A DNA stretch of 9,990 nt from Thermoleophilaceae bacterium (lineage in GTDB: Bacteria; Actinomycetota; Thermoleophilia; Solirubrobacterales; Thermoleophilaceae). Below are positions 1-7,389 of the stretch, in pieces; position 1 is the stretch's first letter; every line of letters begins with the position of its first letter. The notes under the pieces were generated by a model, which saw nothing but the letters and a program-made list of their open reading frames with translations, was not told where the DNA came from and did no database searches. Both the position numbers and the translations under genes were made by a program. Where the stretch lies: positions 1 through 9,990 of the forward strand of contig JACCSF010000351.1 in the NCBI GenBank assembly GCA_013813135.1, in the 5' to 3' direction.

Positions 1-456
1 GAGATCGTCGAGGTGGCTGCCTTCTCGATGCCGAAGAAGCTGAACATGGATTACGAGTACGATCCGAACATCGTTGCGTCCCTACGGTTTGCTAACGGCG
101 CCGTCGGCAAGCTCGCTACGGTCTTCGAGGCCGACACGCCCTACATCCTGAACTGCAAGTTGCTGGGGACGGAGGCCACGATCGTCAACAACGAGGTCTT
201 CTCTTCGAAGCACTACCCTGGCAGCCTCGGCTACTGGAAGTTCCCGACGATCGAGCCGAGCTCCGGCGACGTGACCCACCACCCGTTCCCGGCGGAAATC
301 GAGCACTTCATCGAGTGCATAGAGCAGGATGTCGAGTCGCACGCCTCCATCCACGACACGTGGAAGTCGATGGAGCTGTGCTGCGCGATCGATGAGTCAG
401 CAGCCAAGGGCGGTCAGCCGGTGACGGTAAACCTCGAGTTGCCGGTTCCGACGTAA
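1..456 (+). CDS. Gfo/Idh/MocA-family oxidoreductase, C-terminal part (5' truncated by window edge)
   Basis: The frame is open from base 1 and ends at TAA 454-456, leaving 151 visible codons. The GTG at 13 is in frame but is unlikely to be the start, because family-like sequence (EIVEV) precedes it. Visible hallmarks belong to the C-terminal alpha/beta domain of NAD(P)-dependent sugar dehydrogenases of this family. They are a strand reading SLRFANGAVGKL, followed by PYILNCKLLGTEATI (the 'GTEGTI'-type turn), and a late segment HPFPAEIEHFIECI with a helix ending in the usual AAKGGQPV tail. The Rossmann fold and the catalytic EKP-type motif must lie upstream of the window, so the cofactor site cannot be checked. 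Members oxidise or reduce sugars, inositols and related polyols in the cytoplasm; the substrate here is unknown. It is followed on the same strand by a terminator-like hairpin and a GNAT gene. Family assignment is firm, the precise reaction is not. Confidence 0.85.
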   Translation, partial: EIVEVAAFSMPKKLNMDYEYDPNIVASLRFANGAVGKLATVFEADTPYILNCKLLGTEATIVNNEVFSSKHYPGSLGYWKFPTIEPSSGDVTHHPFPAEIEHFIECIEQDVESHASIHDTWKSMELCCAIDESAAKGGQPVTVNLELPVPT

Positions 457-466
457 GGCCCGTCCA

Positions 467-497
467 GGGGAGGGGTCGGAGCCGCCTCCCCCTTTCT
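467..497 (+). terminator. Terminator-like hairpin after the oxidoreductase
   Basis: GGGGAGG (467-473) can pair with CCTCCCC (485-491) over an 11-nt loop. It is followed by CTTTCT, a short pyrimidine tract rather than a strong T-run. It starts 11 nt after the oxidoreductase stop and ends before the GNAT ribosome-binding site. It may terminate or attenuate transcription between the two plus-strand genes; the weak T tract keeps confidence moderate. Confidence 0.5.
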
Positions 498-529
498 CCG
501 TCCCTCAATGCCCAGGTTAGGAGTTGCTC

Positions 530-1459
530 ATGTCCGATATCCGCCTGCGAGCCATGGAGAGGAGCGACTGGCCGGAGGTCGCCGACCTGATCTATGTGTC
601 GCTGAACTACTGGTCTGTCGCGAACGGGCGGCCGACGTTCTTCGCCGGCGGGCCGGACGCGACCCACGTCTTCTGTGATGTCTACGAGACGCTCGATCCC
701 GGATGCTGCCTGGTGGCGGAGAGCACGAAGACCGGACGGCTGATGGGTTCGTGCTTCTACCGCGAGCGAGAGCTGCACCTCGCGCTCGGCATCATGACCG
801 TGCACCCGGTCTACTTTGGCCAGGGCGTCGGGCGGGCCCTGCTCGGCTTCATCTGCGAGGCGGCCGATCGCGCTGGCAAGCCGTTGCGGCTGGTCTCGAG
901 CGCGATGAACCTAGACTCGTTCTCTCTTTACACGCGCGCTGGCTTCGTCCCGCGCCTGACGTATCAGGACATGGTCCTGCCGGTGCCCGCCGAGGGGCTC
1001 CGGGCAGAACTCCCGGTGAGCGAGCGCGTCCGACCAGCCGCCGCCGGCGATGTCGACGCGATGGCGGCGATCGAGATCGAGGTCAGCGGCATCATCCGTA
1101 CCAAGGACTACCGCCACTTTGTCGAGAATCCCGATGGGCTCTGGCACGTCTCGGTGATCGAGGATAGTCGTGGCGGCCTCGACGGCTTTCTCGCCTCGAT
1201 AGGCCACCCGCTCTGCAACATGATCGGTCCCGGAGTCGCGCGGACGGAGGAGCAGGCAGCCGCGCTCCTGCTCGCCGAGTTGAATCAATACTCGGGCCGG
1301 ATGCCGCTTTTCCTCGTGCCAGTGCATTGCCGCGAACTCGTCCAGCTCGCGTACGGATGGGGCGCTCGCAACTGCGAGCTTCATGTGGCTCAAATTCGCG
1401 GAGACACCCAGCCGTTCCGCGGCGTCAGCCTCCCTACCTTCATGCCTGAGACCGGATAG
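530..1459 (+). CDS. GNAT-family N-acetyltransferase with tandem GNAT-like halves
   Basis: Starting at ATG 530 the protein has 309 residues. This start has AGGAG at 519-523, six bases upstream; a TTG six bases earlier (524) is in frame but would sit right on that site. The N-terminal half (about residues 4-155) is a recognisable GNAT acetyl-CoA-binding domain. Motif A is VHPVYFGQGVGRALL (91-105) with the Q/R-x-x-G-x-G/A pyrophosphate loop, followed by a motif-B-like stretch NLDSFSLYTRAGFVPR (128-143). The C-terminal half (about 165-300) restarts with a GNAT-like opening (RVRPAAAGDVDAMAAIE) but shows no clear Q/R-x-x-G-x-G loop, so it may be a non-catalytic second domain for substrate binding. 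At 309 residues it is roughly twice a single GNAT domain. Members transfer acetyl from acetyl-CoA to an amine; the acceptor cannot be predicted. It converges with the transport operon and is probably unrelated to it. Confidence 0.85.
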   Translation: MSDIRLRAMERSDWPEVADLIYVSLNYWSVANGRPTFFAGGPDATHVFCDVYETLDPGCCLVAESTKTGRLMGSCFYRERELHLALGIMTVHPVYFGQGVGRALLGFICEAADRAGKPLRLVSSAMNLDSFSLYTRAGFVPRLTYQDMVLPVPAEGLRAELPVSERVRPAAAGDVDAMAAIEIEVSGIIRTKDYRHFVENPDGLWHVSVIEDSRGGLDGFLASIGHPLCNMIGPGVARTEEQAAALLLAELNQYSGRMPLFLVPVHCRELVQLAYGWGARNCELHVAQIRGDTQPFRGVSLPTFMPETG

Positions 1460-1643
1460 CCCTCTTTCGGATCGCGCGACTCAGACAAGCCGCACCCTAG
1501 GAGGGCTGGAGACGCCTCACGCCGCCAACAACGTGTCTGGGACAGACATCTTAGGTCAGCGAGACCCGCAAGAAGGAGATCGTCGTCGAATCCAGTCGCG
1601 AAGGCTGGTCGACTTCGATGTCCTTTCTATTAGATGGTCGCGT
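1460..1643. other. Convergent intergenic region between GNAT gene and amidase
   Basis: This gap lies between two genes that end toward each other. It contains a perfect 6-bp stem with a 3-nt loop (TGTCTG gga CAGACA, 1534-1548) but no T-run after it on either strand. No start codon with a convincing ribosome-binding site and no known motif was recognised. Confidence 0.5.
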
Positions 1644-1657
1644 TCACGCAGTGAACG
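1641..1657 (-). terminator. Short hairpin at the amidase stop codon, possible operon end
   Basis: CGTTCAC (1641-1647) and GTGAACG (1651-1657) are perfect inverted repeats around a 3-nt loop, and they overlap the amidase stop codon (1644-1646). On the minus strand the downstream bases are CGACCATC, so there is no U tract. It could mark the 3' end of the operon mRNA or be a chance palindrome. Confidence 0.3.
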
Positions 1658-3127
1658 CCGTCTGCAGGACCGCGTACGTGTTGTGCCAGGGGCGGAACTC
1701 CTCGAAGACGGAACTCGCGGTCAGGACGTCTGCGTCCGCGTAACGCCTACCGATGATCTGCAGTCCCACCGGGAGTTTGTCGTCAGAGAGCCCGGCGGGG
1801 ATTGACGCCGCCGGATGACCCGAGAAGTTGATGAGGTACGTCAGGCACCAGCCGATGAGCGAGTCTACGTCAACGCCTGAGACTCGGCTCGGTCCGACAA
1901 GTGTTCCCGTCGTCCGAGTTCGGGACCGCGATATCGGCCACCGTCGGCGTCACGAGCAGGTCATAGTCGGCGAACATTCGCTCGATCGCGTCGTAGATCT
2001 CGGTTCGCATCCGCTGATCGCGCACCAAGTCGGATAGCGTGAGTCGGTAGCCCTGCTCAACCCACGCTAGGTACTCGGGCGGAAAGTCGCCGCGATGCTC
2101 GCCGAGCAGGTCCACGCCCGAAGCCTTGAAGCTCTCCAAGGTTCCGATGCTGGACCACATGATCATGCGGCACCACAGATCGCTCAGCTCTCGCTGGTCG
2201 CGCTCGATTCCGAGCGTCACTTCCTCGACGTGGGCGCCGGCGTCCTCGAACGCTCGAATCGCACGCTCGACGACCTCGGTGACGCGACTATCGACCGGGT
2301 AGACGTCGAAATTCGGGCTGTCCGCGATCCGCCAACCGCGGACCGAGCCGCGGAGCGCGGCCGCGAAGCTCACCTCCTCGTCGAGGCTGAACGGATCGCG
2401 GGGGTCGTGGCCGGCGAGAGTGGTGAGGACGAGCGCAGCATCCTCGACGGTACGCGTGATCGGGCCCTCGAAACGGAAGGGGTAGGTACCGGAGAATCCA
2501 TCCGGACGGGCGACGAAGGGGATACGCCCGAACGAGGCCTTGTAGCCGTAGACGCCCGCACCACGCTGCCGGGATCCGGATCGAGCCGCCGCCATCGGAC
2601 GCACCCGCGAAGGGGACGAGACCGGCGGCGACGGCGGCGGCGCTGCCGCCCGACGAGCCCCCCGAGTTCCTGGAGAGGTCGAACGGGTTCCGCGTCGGGC
2701 CGAACATGTAGTTGTCGCACGTTCCCCGAAACCCCATTGTCGGACTGTTCGTCTTGCCGACGACGATCGCGCCGGCGCGCTCGATCCTCTCGGCGAACAG
2801 TCCGTAGAAGTCGGGGGTGAACGTCGCGAGCGCTCGGATGCCGCCGAGCGTCGAGGGCCAGCCGGGCTTGAAGTCGAACAGGTCCTTGATCGCCGTCGGC
2901 ACGCCGTGCAGCGGGCCGACCTCCTCGTGGGCATCGAGTGCGCGTTCGGCCTCCCGAGCTGCACGGCGCGCGTCGAACCCGAAGTAGACGAAGGCGTTCA
3001 AGCGCTCGTTCGTCGTCTCGATCCGCTCGATCGCCGCGTCCACTACCTCAACCGGCGAGAGCTCGCGACGTCTGATGCAGGCTGCCAGCTCAGTCGCAGT
3101 TATGTACGCCTGCTCGTCCCGTCTCAT
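1644..3127 (-). pseudogene. Amidase-signature (AS) family hydrolase, frame broken twice
   Basis: Three consecutive minus-strand frames together encode one complete amidase of about 493 residues, normal for the family. The first frame runs from ATG 3127 to about 2556 and carries the whole Ser-cisSer-Lys triad: Lys81 in GVPTAIKD, Ser158 in NSGGSSGGS and Ser182 in DGGGSIRIPAAWCG. The Ser-Ser spacing of 24 matches fatty acid amide hydrolase. The second frame resumes with VYGYKASFGRIP and ends in LLVTPTVADIAVP. The third carries NFSGHPAASIPAGL and PVGLQIIGRRYAD, then stops at 1644-1646. Both breaks are explained by one extra base, near GGG at 2555-2557 and near 1893-1908. A second possible start, ATG 3178, overlaps the ATPase B stop, but the family alignment favours 3127. 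The enzyme would hydrolyse an amide in the cytoplasm to acid plus ammonia or amine. It is the last gene of the transporter operon. Either it is a recent pseudogene or the sequence has indel errors. Confidence 0.85.
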
Positions 3128-3170
3128 CGCGGAAGTCCGAGAATGCGGATCGGTGCCAGCCGGCCCGTGT

Positions 3171-4319
3171 TTACTCATTCGGCGGCGCGCCGACGTGAAG
3201 AACCAACGACTGATCGCCGTCCGCGCTGTAGACCGTCGCGCCGTCGCCACCAAAGATGTGCGCCGTTCCTAGGTCGAATGCGACGGGCAGACGCTCGTCT
3301 GGTCGATACGCGACTCCGGGTGGAGTCAACGCCTTGATGACCTGACCGTGAAGCTCGAGGTCGACGATCGTCTCCGGGCCCAGCGGCTCGACAGCGATCA
3401 CTCGACACGCGAGCCGCGAGTCGCCTGCATCGCGGCCGAGCATCACTGCCTCGGGCCGGACACCGAGGGTAGCGCCGGAGCCCATGAGCGCCCGAAGCGG
3501 ATCCAGCGTACCGTCTGGCAGACTTCCGATCCGGATCTCCGCGTGGTCGAGTGATAGCTGGCCGTCATTCTCGACGACGTTCATCTCGATCAAGTTGATC
3601 GGGGGCGAGCCGATCGTCCACGCAACGAGCTTGTTGGCCGGTCGCCGGTAGATCTCCTGGGGAGACGTCACCTGCTGCACCCGCCCCCCGGCTAGTACGC
3701 AGATCCGATCCGCGAGGCTCATCGCCTCCACGTGATCGTGCGTCACGTAGATGAGCGTCTTCTCGAGGTTGCGCTGCAAGTGCTTGAGCTCTGCTCGCAT
3801 CTCGACCCTCAGAAGCGCGTCGAGCGCGGAGAGCGGCTCGTCGAAAAGGTAGACGTCGTGGAGACGCACGAGCGCGCGACCGATCGCGACCCGCTGTCGC
3901 TCCCCTCCGGAGAGGTGGGCTGGGCGTCGATTGAGCAGCGGCTCGATACGCAGGAGCCTCGCGATCTCCCTGACCCGTGCATCGCGCTCCGCCGCGCTCG
4001 GTCGCGGCGACTGCTGTCGCAACGGGAACCCGAGGTTCTTGGCCACGGTCTTGTCGGGGTAGAGCGCCAGGTTTTGGAAGACGATGCCAACTGACCTCTT
4101 GCCCGGCTCCGATCCCGTGACATCATGACCACCGATTTCGACCGTGCCGGCGTCGGGGTGCTCGAGGCCGATGATGGAGCGCAAGAGGGTCGTCTTGCCG
4201 GCTCCCGGAGGGCCCAGAACGCAGAAGAACTCCTGGTGGGCAACGTGGAGCGACACGTCGTCGAGCGCCTGGATCGAACCGAATCGCTTGCTCACGTGAT
4301 CCAAACGGACGTCGGTCAC
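3171..4319 (-). CDS. ABC transporter ATP-binding protein (MalK-like), ATPase B with canonical motifs
   Basis: This is a 382-residue CUT1-type ATPase that powers the importer from the cytoplasmic side. Motifs appear in order: Walker A GPPGAGKT (36-43), Q-loop Gln82 in IVFQNLALYP, canonical signature LSGGERQRVAIGRA (from 136), Walker B VYLFDEP (156-162), D-loop SALD (164-167) and switch His194 in YVTHD. The remaining ~150 residues form the C-terminal beta-rich regulatory (TOBE/OB-fold) region typical of MalK and UgpC, with GVRPEAVML near 286. GTG 4319 is taken as the start because it directly abuts the TGA of ATPase A (4320-4322) and gives the normal MTDVRLDHVSKRFG opening; translation is probably coupled, as no strong ribosome-binding site is visible. 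The alternative amidase start would overlap its 3' end by 8 nt. The protein most likely forms a heterodimer with ATPase A. Confidence 0.93.
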   Translation of the reverse strand: MTDVRLDHVSKRFGSIQALDDVSLHVAHQEFFCVLGPPGAGKTTLLRSIIGLEHPDAGTVEIGGHDVTGSEPGKRSVGIVFQNLALYPDKTVAKNLGFPLRQQSPRPSAAERDARVREIARLLRIEPLLNRRPAHLSGGERQRVAIGRALVRLHDVYLFDEPLSALDALLRVEMRAELKHLQRNLEKTLIYVTHDHVEAMSLADRICVLAGGRVQQVTSPQEIYRRPANKLVAWTIGSPPINLIEMNVVENDGQLSLDHAEIRIGSLPDGTLDPLRALMGSGATLGVRPEAVMLGRDAGDSRLACRVIAVEPLGPETIVDLELHGQVIKALTPPGVAYRPDERLPVAFDLGTAHIFGGDGATVYSADGDQSLVLHVGAPPNE

Positions 4320-5411
4320 TCAGATCAACGCTAGACCCGAATCGTCGAAGAGGTGGAACTTTGTCCGCTCGAACGCGACGCCGACCCGCTCCCCCATCGT
4401 AGGGCGCACGCTGGGCAGCACGACCACGCGAAGGCTGAGATTGTCTACGCCGACGTGAACGATGTTGCGTGGACCGAGTTCCTCCAGCAATGACACGGTT
4501 CCGCGTAGATCGACTGCGTCATCCTCGGGCGAGACAAGTCGAGCGTGCTCCGGGCGGAATCCCAGCTTGTACAAGCCGTCGTTCGTCGTTGCGAACCGCC
4601 GTTCCGCAGCAAGAGCGATCAGCTGGTGACCGCCGTCGACCGCCCTGGCAACGAGCCCGAAGCCCGAATGCTGTAGCCCCACATCAATCAAGTTCATCGG
4701 GTTCGAGCCGACGAACCCGCCCACGAACAGATTCGACGGGCTGTCGAACACCTCTTCAGGCGTGCCCCACTGCTGTAGGCGACCACGATCGAGGATAGCG
4801 ATGTGCTCGGCCATCGACATAGCCTCCAACTGGTCGTGAGTGACGTAGATCATCGTCTGACCGAGCTCACGCTGGAGGCGCTTGAGCTCGGTGCGCATGA
4901 ACGCGCGAAATCCAGCGTCCAGGTTCGAGAACGGCTCGTCGAGGAGGAAAACGTCCGGATTCACGATCATGCTCCGGCCGATCGCGACCTTCTGCAGATC
5001 GTTGACCGAGAGCCCCCTTACGCCCCGGCCGAGGAGCGGCTCGATGTCGAGTAGCTTGGCGACGCGATGCACCGCCGCGTCGACCTCGGCGGCGGGCATC
5101 TTCCGCACCCGCAGCCCGTACGCAATGTTCTCATAGGCGGTGAGCTTGGTGAAGATCGCGTAGTTCTGAAAAACGAAGCCGACGTTCCTCTTGCCGATGG
5201 GAACATCCACAACGGATGCTCCGTTCATACGGATCTCTCCCGTGCTGGGCACCTCCAAGCCCGCAATCATGTTCATTGTCGTGGTCTTGCCGCATCCGGA
5301 GGGACCGAGCAGCGCGACGAAGGATCCGTCCGGGATATCGAGCGACAGATCGACAACAGCCTCGACCTTGCCGAAGAGCTTGTCAATCCGATCGAGTTCG
5401 ATCTGTGCCAT
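4320..5411 (-). CDS. ABC transporter ATP-binding protein, ATPase A with non-canonical signature motif
   Basis: This 363-residue CUT1-type ATPase is a paralogue of the next gene. Walker A is GPSGCGKT (36-43), the Q-loop is Gln82 in FVFQNYAIF, Walker B is VFLLDEP (154-160), the D-loop is SNLD (162-165) and the switch His is 192 in YVTHD. All catalytic residues for ATP hydrolysis are therefore present. The signature motif reads LSVNDLQKVAIGR (from 134) instead of LSGGQ-type, losing both glycines. The C-terminal regulatory region contains LGFRPEHARLV. ATG 5411 shares one base with the TGA of permease 2 (TGATG), and its stop directly abuts the GTG of ATPase B. Two-ATPase importers of this class are known, for example rhizobial glycerol transporters with GlpS and GlpT; from memory, some partners there also have divergent signatures. 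The expected role is half of an asymmetric ATPase heterodimer. Confidence 0.93.
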   Translation of the reverse strand: MAQIELDRIDKLFGKVEAVVDLSLDIPDGSFVALLGPSGCGKTTTMNMIAGLEVPSTGEIRMNGASVVDVPIGKRNVGFVFQNYAIFTKLTAYENIAYGLRVRKMPAAEVDAAVHRVAKLLDIEPLLGRGVRGLSVNDLQKVAIGRSMIVNPDVFLLDEPFSNLDAGFRAFMRTELKRLQRELGQTMIYVTHDQLEAMSMAEHIAILDRGRLQQWGTPEEVFDSPSNLFVGGFVGSNPMNLIDVGLQHSGFGLVARAVDGGHQLIALAAERRFATTNDGLYKLGFRPEHARLVSPEDDAVDLRGTVSLLEELGPRNIVHVGVDNLSLRVVVLPSVRPTMGERVGVAFERTKFHLFDDSGLALI

Positions 5412-6289
5412 CAGCGCTTGATCGCCCCGAAGGTCATCCCGCGAACGAGGTGCTTCTGGATGAACACGGCGAGCACGAGCGGAGGCAGCATGAGAATCAA
5501 ACCGAGCGCTGCCTGCGGCCCGAACTCCCGACCCGTCGAGGCCGATGTAATCTCGTTCAGAAAGACGGGCGCGGTCTTATTCGCGTCGGTGAGGGAGAGC
5601 GCGATTATGAAGTCCGACCAGTTGAGGATAAAAACGAACAGCGCCGTGGTCGCGAGACCATTCCGTGCCAGCGGGAGGATCGCCTTCACGAACACGCCCA
5701 TCCGCGAACAGCCGTCAACCCGCGCCGCTTCACCGATCTCGCGTGGGATCTCGTCGAAGAAGCTCAGCATCAACCAGACCACGAAGGGGAATGTGACAGC
5801 CCCGTAGACGAGGGCGAGGCCGTGAACAGTGTCGAACAGCTGGAGATACGTCCAAAGGAACAGGATCGGCACGATCACGGCGATCGGCGGGAACATCCGC
5901 ATCTGAAGGATGGAGAATGGGTGGTGGCGGCCACCGGCGCGGTGACGCGAGATCCCATACGCCGTCAACGTCCCGCACACGAGCGCGAGCAACGTGCCGC
6001 CGATACCTGCGATCAGGCTGCGGATGATGGAAGGGGTCGCGTCCAGGGGGGCCTCAATGATGCCCCCAAAGCCGCCGGTATCGCCGATGTTCAGTACGCG
6101 AATGAAGTTCGAGAGCGTCCAATCCTCAGGGAGCCAGTACGTCGTGCCGTCCGTCGGAGCCCACTCCTCCGCCGGCTTGAACGCCATCGTGGTCGTCCAG
6201 AAGATCGGAAACAGGAGGATGACGAGGAACAGGGCGACCGCCAGCACACGTGCGCAGACGATCAGGCGACTGACGTTCCGTGATGACAC
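5411..6289 (-). CDS. ABC transporter permease 2 (MalG-like, CUT1 family)
   Basis: From GTG 6289 the product has 292 residues, normal for MalG-type permeases. The GTG shares its G with the TAG of permease 1 and has GGGAGG (6294-6299) four bases upstream. The open frame extends further upstream, but that extension is antisense-like, hydrophilic and overlaps permease 1, so it is excluded. Six membrane segments are visible, near residues 10-31, 88-113, 132-150, 156-176, 211-232 and 260-278. Between segments 4 and 5 lies the cytoplasmic EAA loop EIGEAARVDGCSRMGVF (about 184-200), which docks onto the ATPases. A long periplasmic or extracellular loop follows the first helix, as in MalG. The protein forms the translocation channel with permease 1. 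The substrate cannot be inferred. Confidence 0.94.
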   Translation of the reverse strand: MSSRNVSRLIVCARVLAVALFLVILLFPIFWTTTMAFKPAEEWAPTDGTTYWLPEDWTLSNFIRVLNIGDTGGFGGIIEAPLDATPSIIRSLIAGIGGTLLALVCGTLTAYGISRHRAGGRHHPFSILQMRMFPPIAVIVPILFLWTYLQLFDTVHGLALVYGAVTFPFVVWLMLSFFDEIPREIGEAARVDGCSRMGVFVKAILPLARNGLATTALFVFILNWSDFIIALSLTDANKTAPVFLNEITSASTGREFGPQAALGLILMLPPLVLAVFIQKHLVRGMTFGAIKR

Positions 6290-7287
6290 TAGGCCTCCCG
6301 CTGTGCGCGCTCGATCGGCTTCACGGCCTGGAATGCGATGATGCTGACGAGGATCATCACAAGAATGCCGACGGCCGCGGTGTAGCTCCACCGGGCGTTG
6401 ATAAACGCCTCCCGGTACAGAGCGACCGAGATCGTCGAGGAACTCTCGCCCGGCCCACCCTGGGTCAGCAGCCAGGAAGCATCGAAGATCTTGAAAGCCT
6501 CCATCGCGCGAATAATCAAGGCGATTATGATAATTGGCTTCAGCAGCGGCAGAGTCACCGTCCGCAGACGCTGAAACCACGATGCACCGAGAATGCGTGC
6601 TGCATTCTGCTGGTCATCGGGCACCGCGAGCATCCCCGCGACCAGGATCAGGAACATGAGAGGCGTCCACTGCCAGACGTCGACGAGGATCACACTGACC
6701 GGCGTCCAATGCGGATCGGTGAGCCACCCAATCTGGACGTCACCCGGCACCAACCCACCGAGGATGATATTGATCGGCCCACTCGATTCGAGCAACAGGA
6801 AGAATACGAAGCCCGCCACTGCCGGGACGACCATCATGGGCAGAAGTATGAGCACGGTGACGACGCGGTGGCCTGGGAAGCCCTCGACGAAGAGAAGTGC
6901 CAGCACGAATCCGAGCGCGAACTCAAGACCCACCGAGACAACAGTAATGATCGCCGTGCGTAGGAGAATGCTGAGGCTGCGACCGCTGAACGCCTCGGCG
7001 TAGTTGTCGAACCAGATCCATGATTCGTGGGCGTCGTACCAGCTCAGCCCGCTCGTCGGCGACCAGGCCGTGAGGCTGATGTAGAGAGCGACAACGGTCG
7101 GGAAGGCGATAAGGAGCGTCATGAGCAAGATCCCGGGCGTAATGAGTCGACGGCCGAAGATCTGATCTGCCTTCGACGGAATGGCCTGGTTGACCGATCC
7201 GGCGGTCAGCCCGTGTGTGCCATTCGGCTCACTGCCGATGGTGGGTCGCTCAGAGCAGTCCTCTTTTTGCGCATGGTCACGATTCAT
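6289..7287 (-). CDS. ABC transporter permease 1 (MalF/UgpA-like, CUT1 family)
   Basis: This is a 332-residue inner-membrane permease. After a polar N-terminal stretch of about 45 residues there are six predicted membrane segments, near 48-73, 106-134, 141-166, 197-222, 250-268 and 301-321. The EAA-type loop between segments 4 and 5 reads QQNAARILGASWFQRLRTV (about 226-244); Asn-Ala-Ala replaces Glu-Ala-Ala but the downstream Gly is kept. The motif TQGGPG (about 275-280) is typical of the MalF/UgpA group. ATG 7287 is the only plausible in-frame start ahead of the first helix, but its ribosome-binding site is weak. That may mean lower translation than the binding protein. It lies 102 nt after the binding-protein gene, across a stable stem-loop, and overlaps permease 2 by one base. 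Confidence 0.94.
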   Translation of the reverse strand: MNRDHAQKEDCSERPTIGSEPNGTHGLTAGSVNQAIPSKADQIFGRRLITPGILLMTLLIAFPTVVALYISLTAWSPTSGLSWYDAHESWIWFDNYAEAFSGRSLSILLRTAIITVVSVGLEFALGFVLALLFVEGFPGHRVVTVLILLPMMVVPAVAGFVFFLLLESSGPINIILGGLVPGDVQIGWLTDPHWTPVSVILVDVWQWTPLMFLILVAGMLAVPDDQQNAARILGASWFQRLRTVTLPLLKPIIIIALIIRAMEAFKIFDASWLLTQGGPGESSSTISVALYREAFINARWSYTAAVGILVMILVSIIAFQAVKPIERAQREA

Positions 7288-7327
7288 GATTGGTCTGGTC
7301 GTACCGTTGTCTCGCCCTCGATTTTTG

Positions 7328-7379
7328 GGTCGTCCGGTCGTCAGCCGGCTGATCGGGGCAAGCCGACGACGGGACGACC
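7328..7379 (-). promoter_or_regulatory. Intercistronic stem-loop between binding-protein and permease genes
   Basis: Arms 7328-7342 (GGTCGTCCGGTCGTC) and 7365-7379 (GACGACGGGACGACC) pair over 15 positions with a single mismatch (7336/7371). The loop side can extend by GGCT 7347-7350 with AGCC 7361-7364. In the operon mRNA the hairpin begins 10 nt after the binding-protein stop and is followed by CCAAAAATCG, so there is no U-run for intrinsic termination. Its place matches the hairpins that protect the 3' end of binding-protein messages in other sugar transport operons (malE-malF style). The proposed function is mRNA stabilisation or differential expression, by inference. Confidence 0.55.
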
Positions 7380-7389
7380 AGTTCAGATT

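Noticed and set aside
2095..2820. Plus-strand open frame (241 codons) opposite the amidase
   Set aside because: Antisense to conserved amidase motifs; composition is low-complexity and basic toward its end, with no recognisable domain.
3128..3253. Amidase start upstream, at 3178 or 3253
   Set aside because: A start at 3253 would overlap ATPase B by more than 80 bases. ATG 3178 is possible by stop/start coupling but adds 17 residues unlike the family; ATG 3127 gives the usual distance to the first helix.
3171..5411. Two adjacent ATPase genes considered as a recent tandem duplication
   Set aside because: They differ in the signature motif and at many other positions and have different C-terminal regions. 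They look like ancient paralogues, as known in two-ATPase importers.
5216..6283. Long plus-strand open frame (355 codons) opposite permease 2 and ATPase A
   Set aside because: It is antisense to genes with clear motifs and its product is Arg/Glu/His-rich with no domain pattern. This is the usual shadow of a GC-rich coding strand. The same applies to the overlapping frame at 5067-5807.
6290..6580. N-terminal extension of permease 2 to a start at 6580
   Set aside because: It overlaps the end of permease 1 and is hydrophilic and unlike the family. GTG 6289 with GGGAGG upstream gives a normal-length MalG-type protein.
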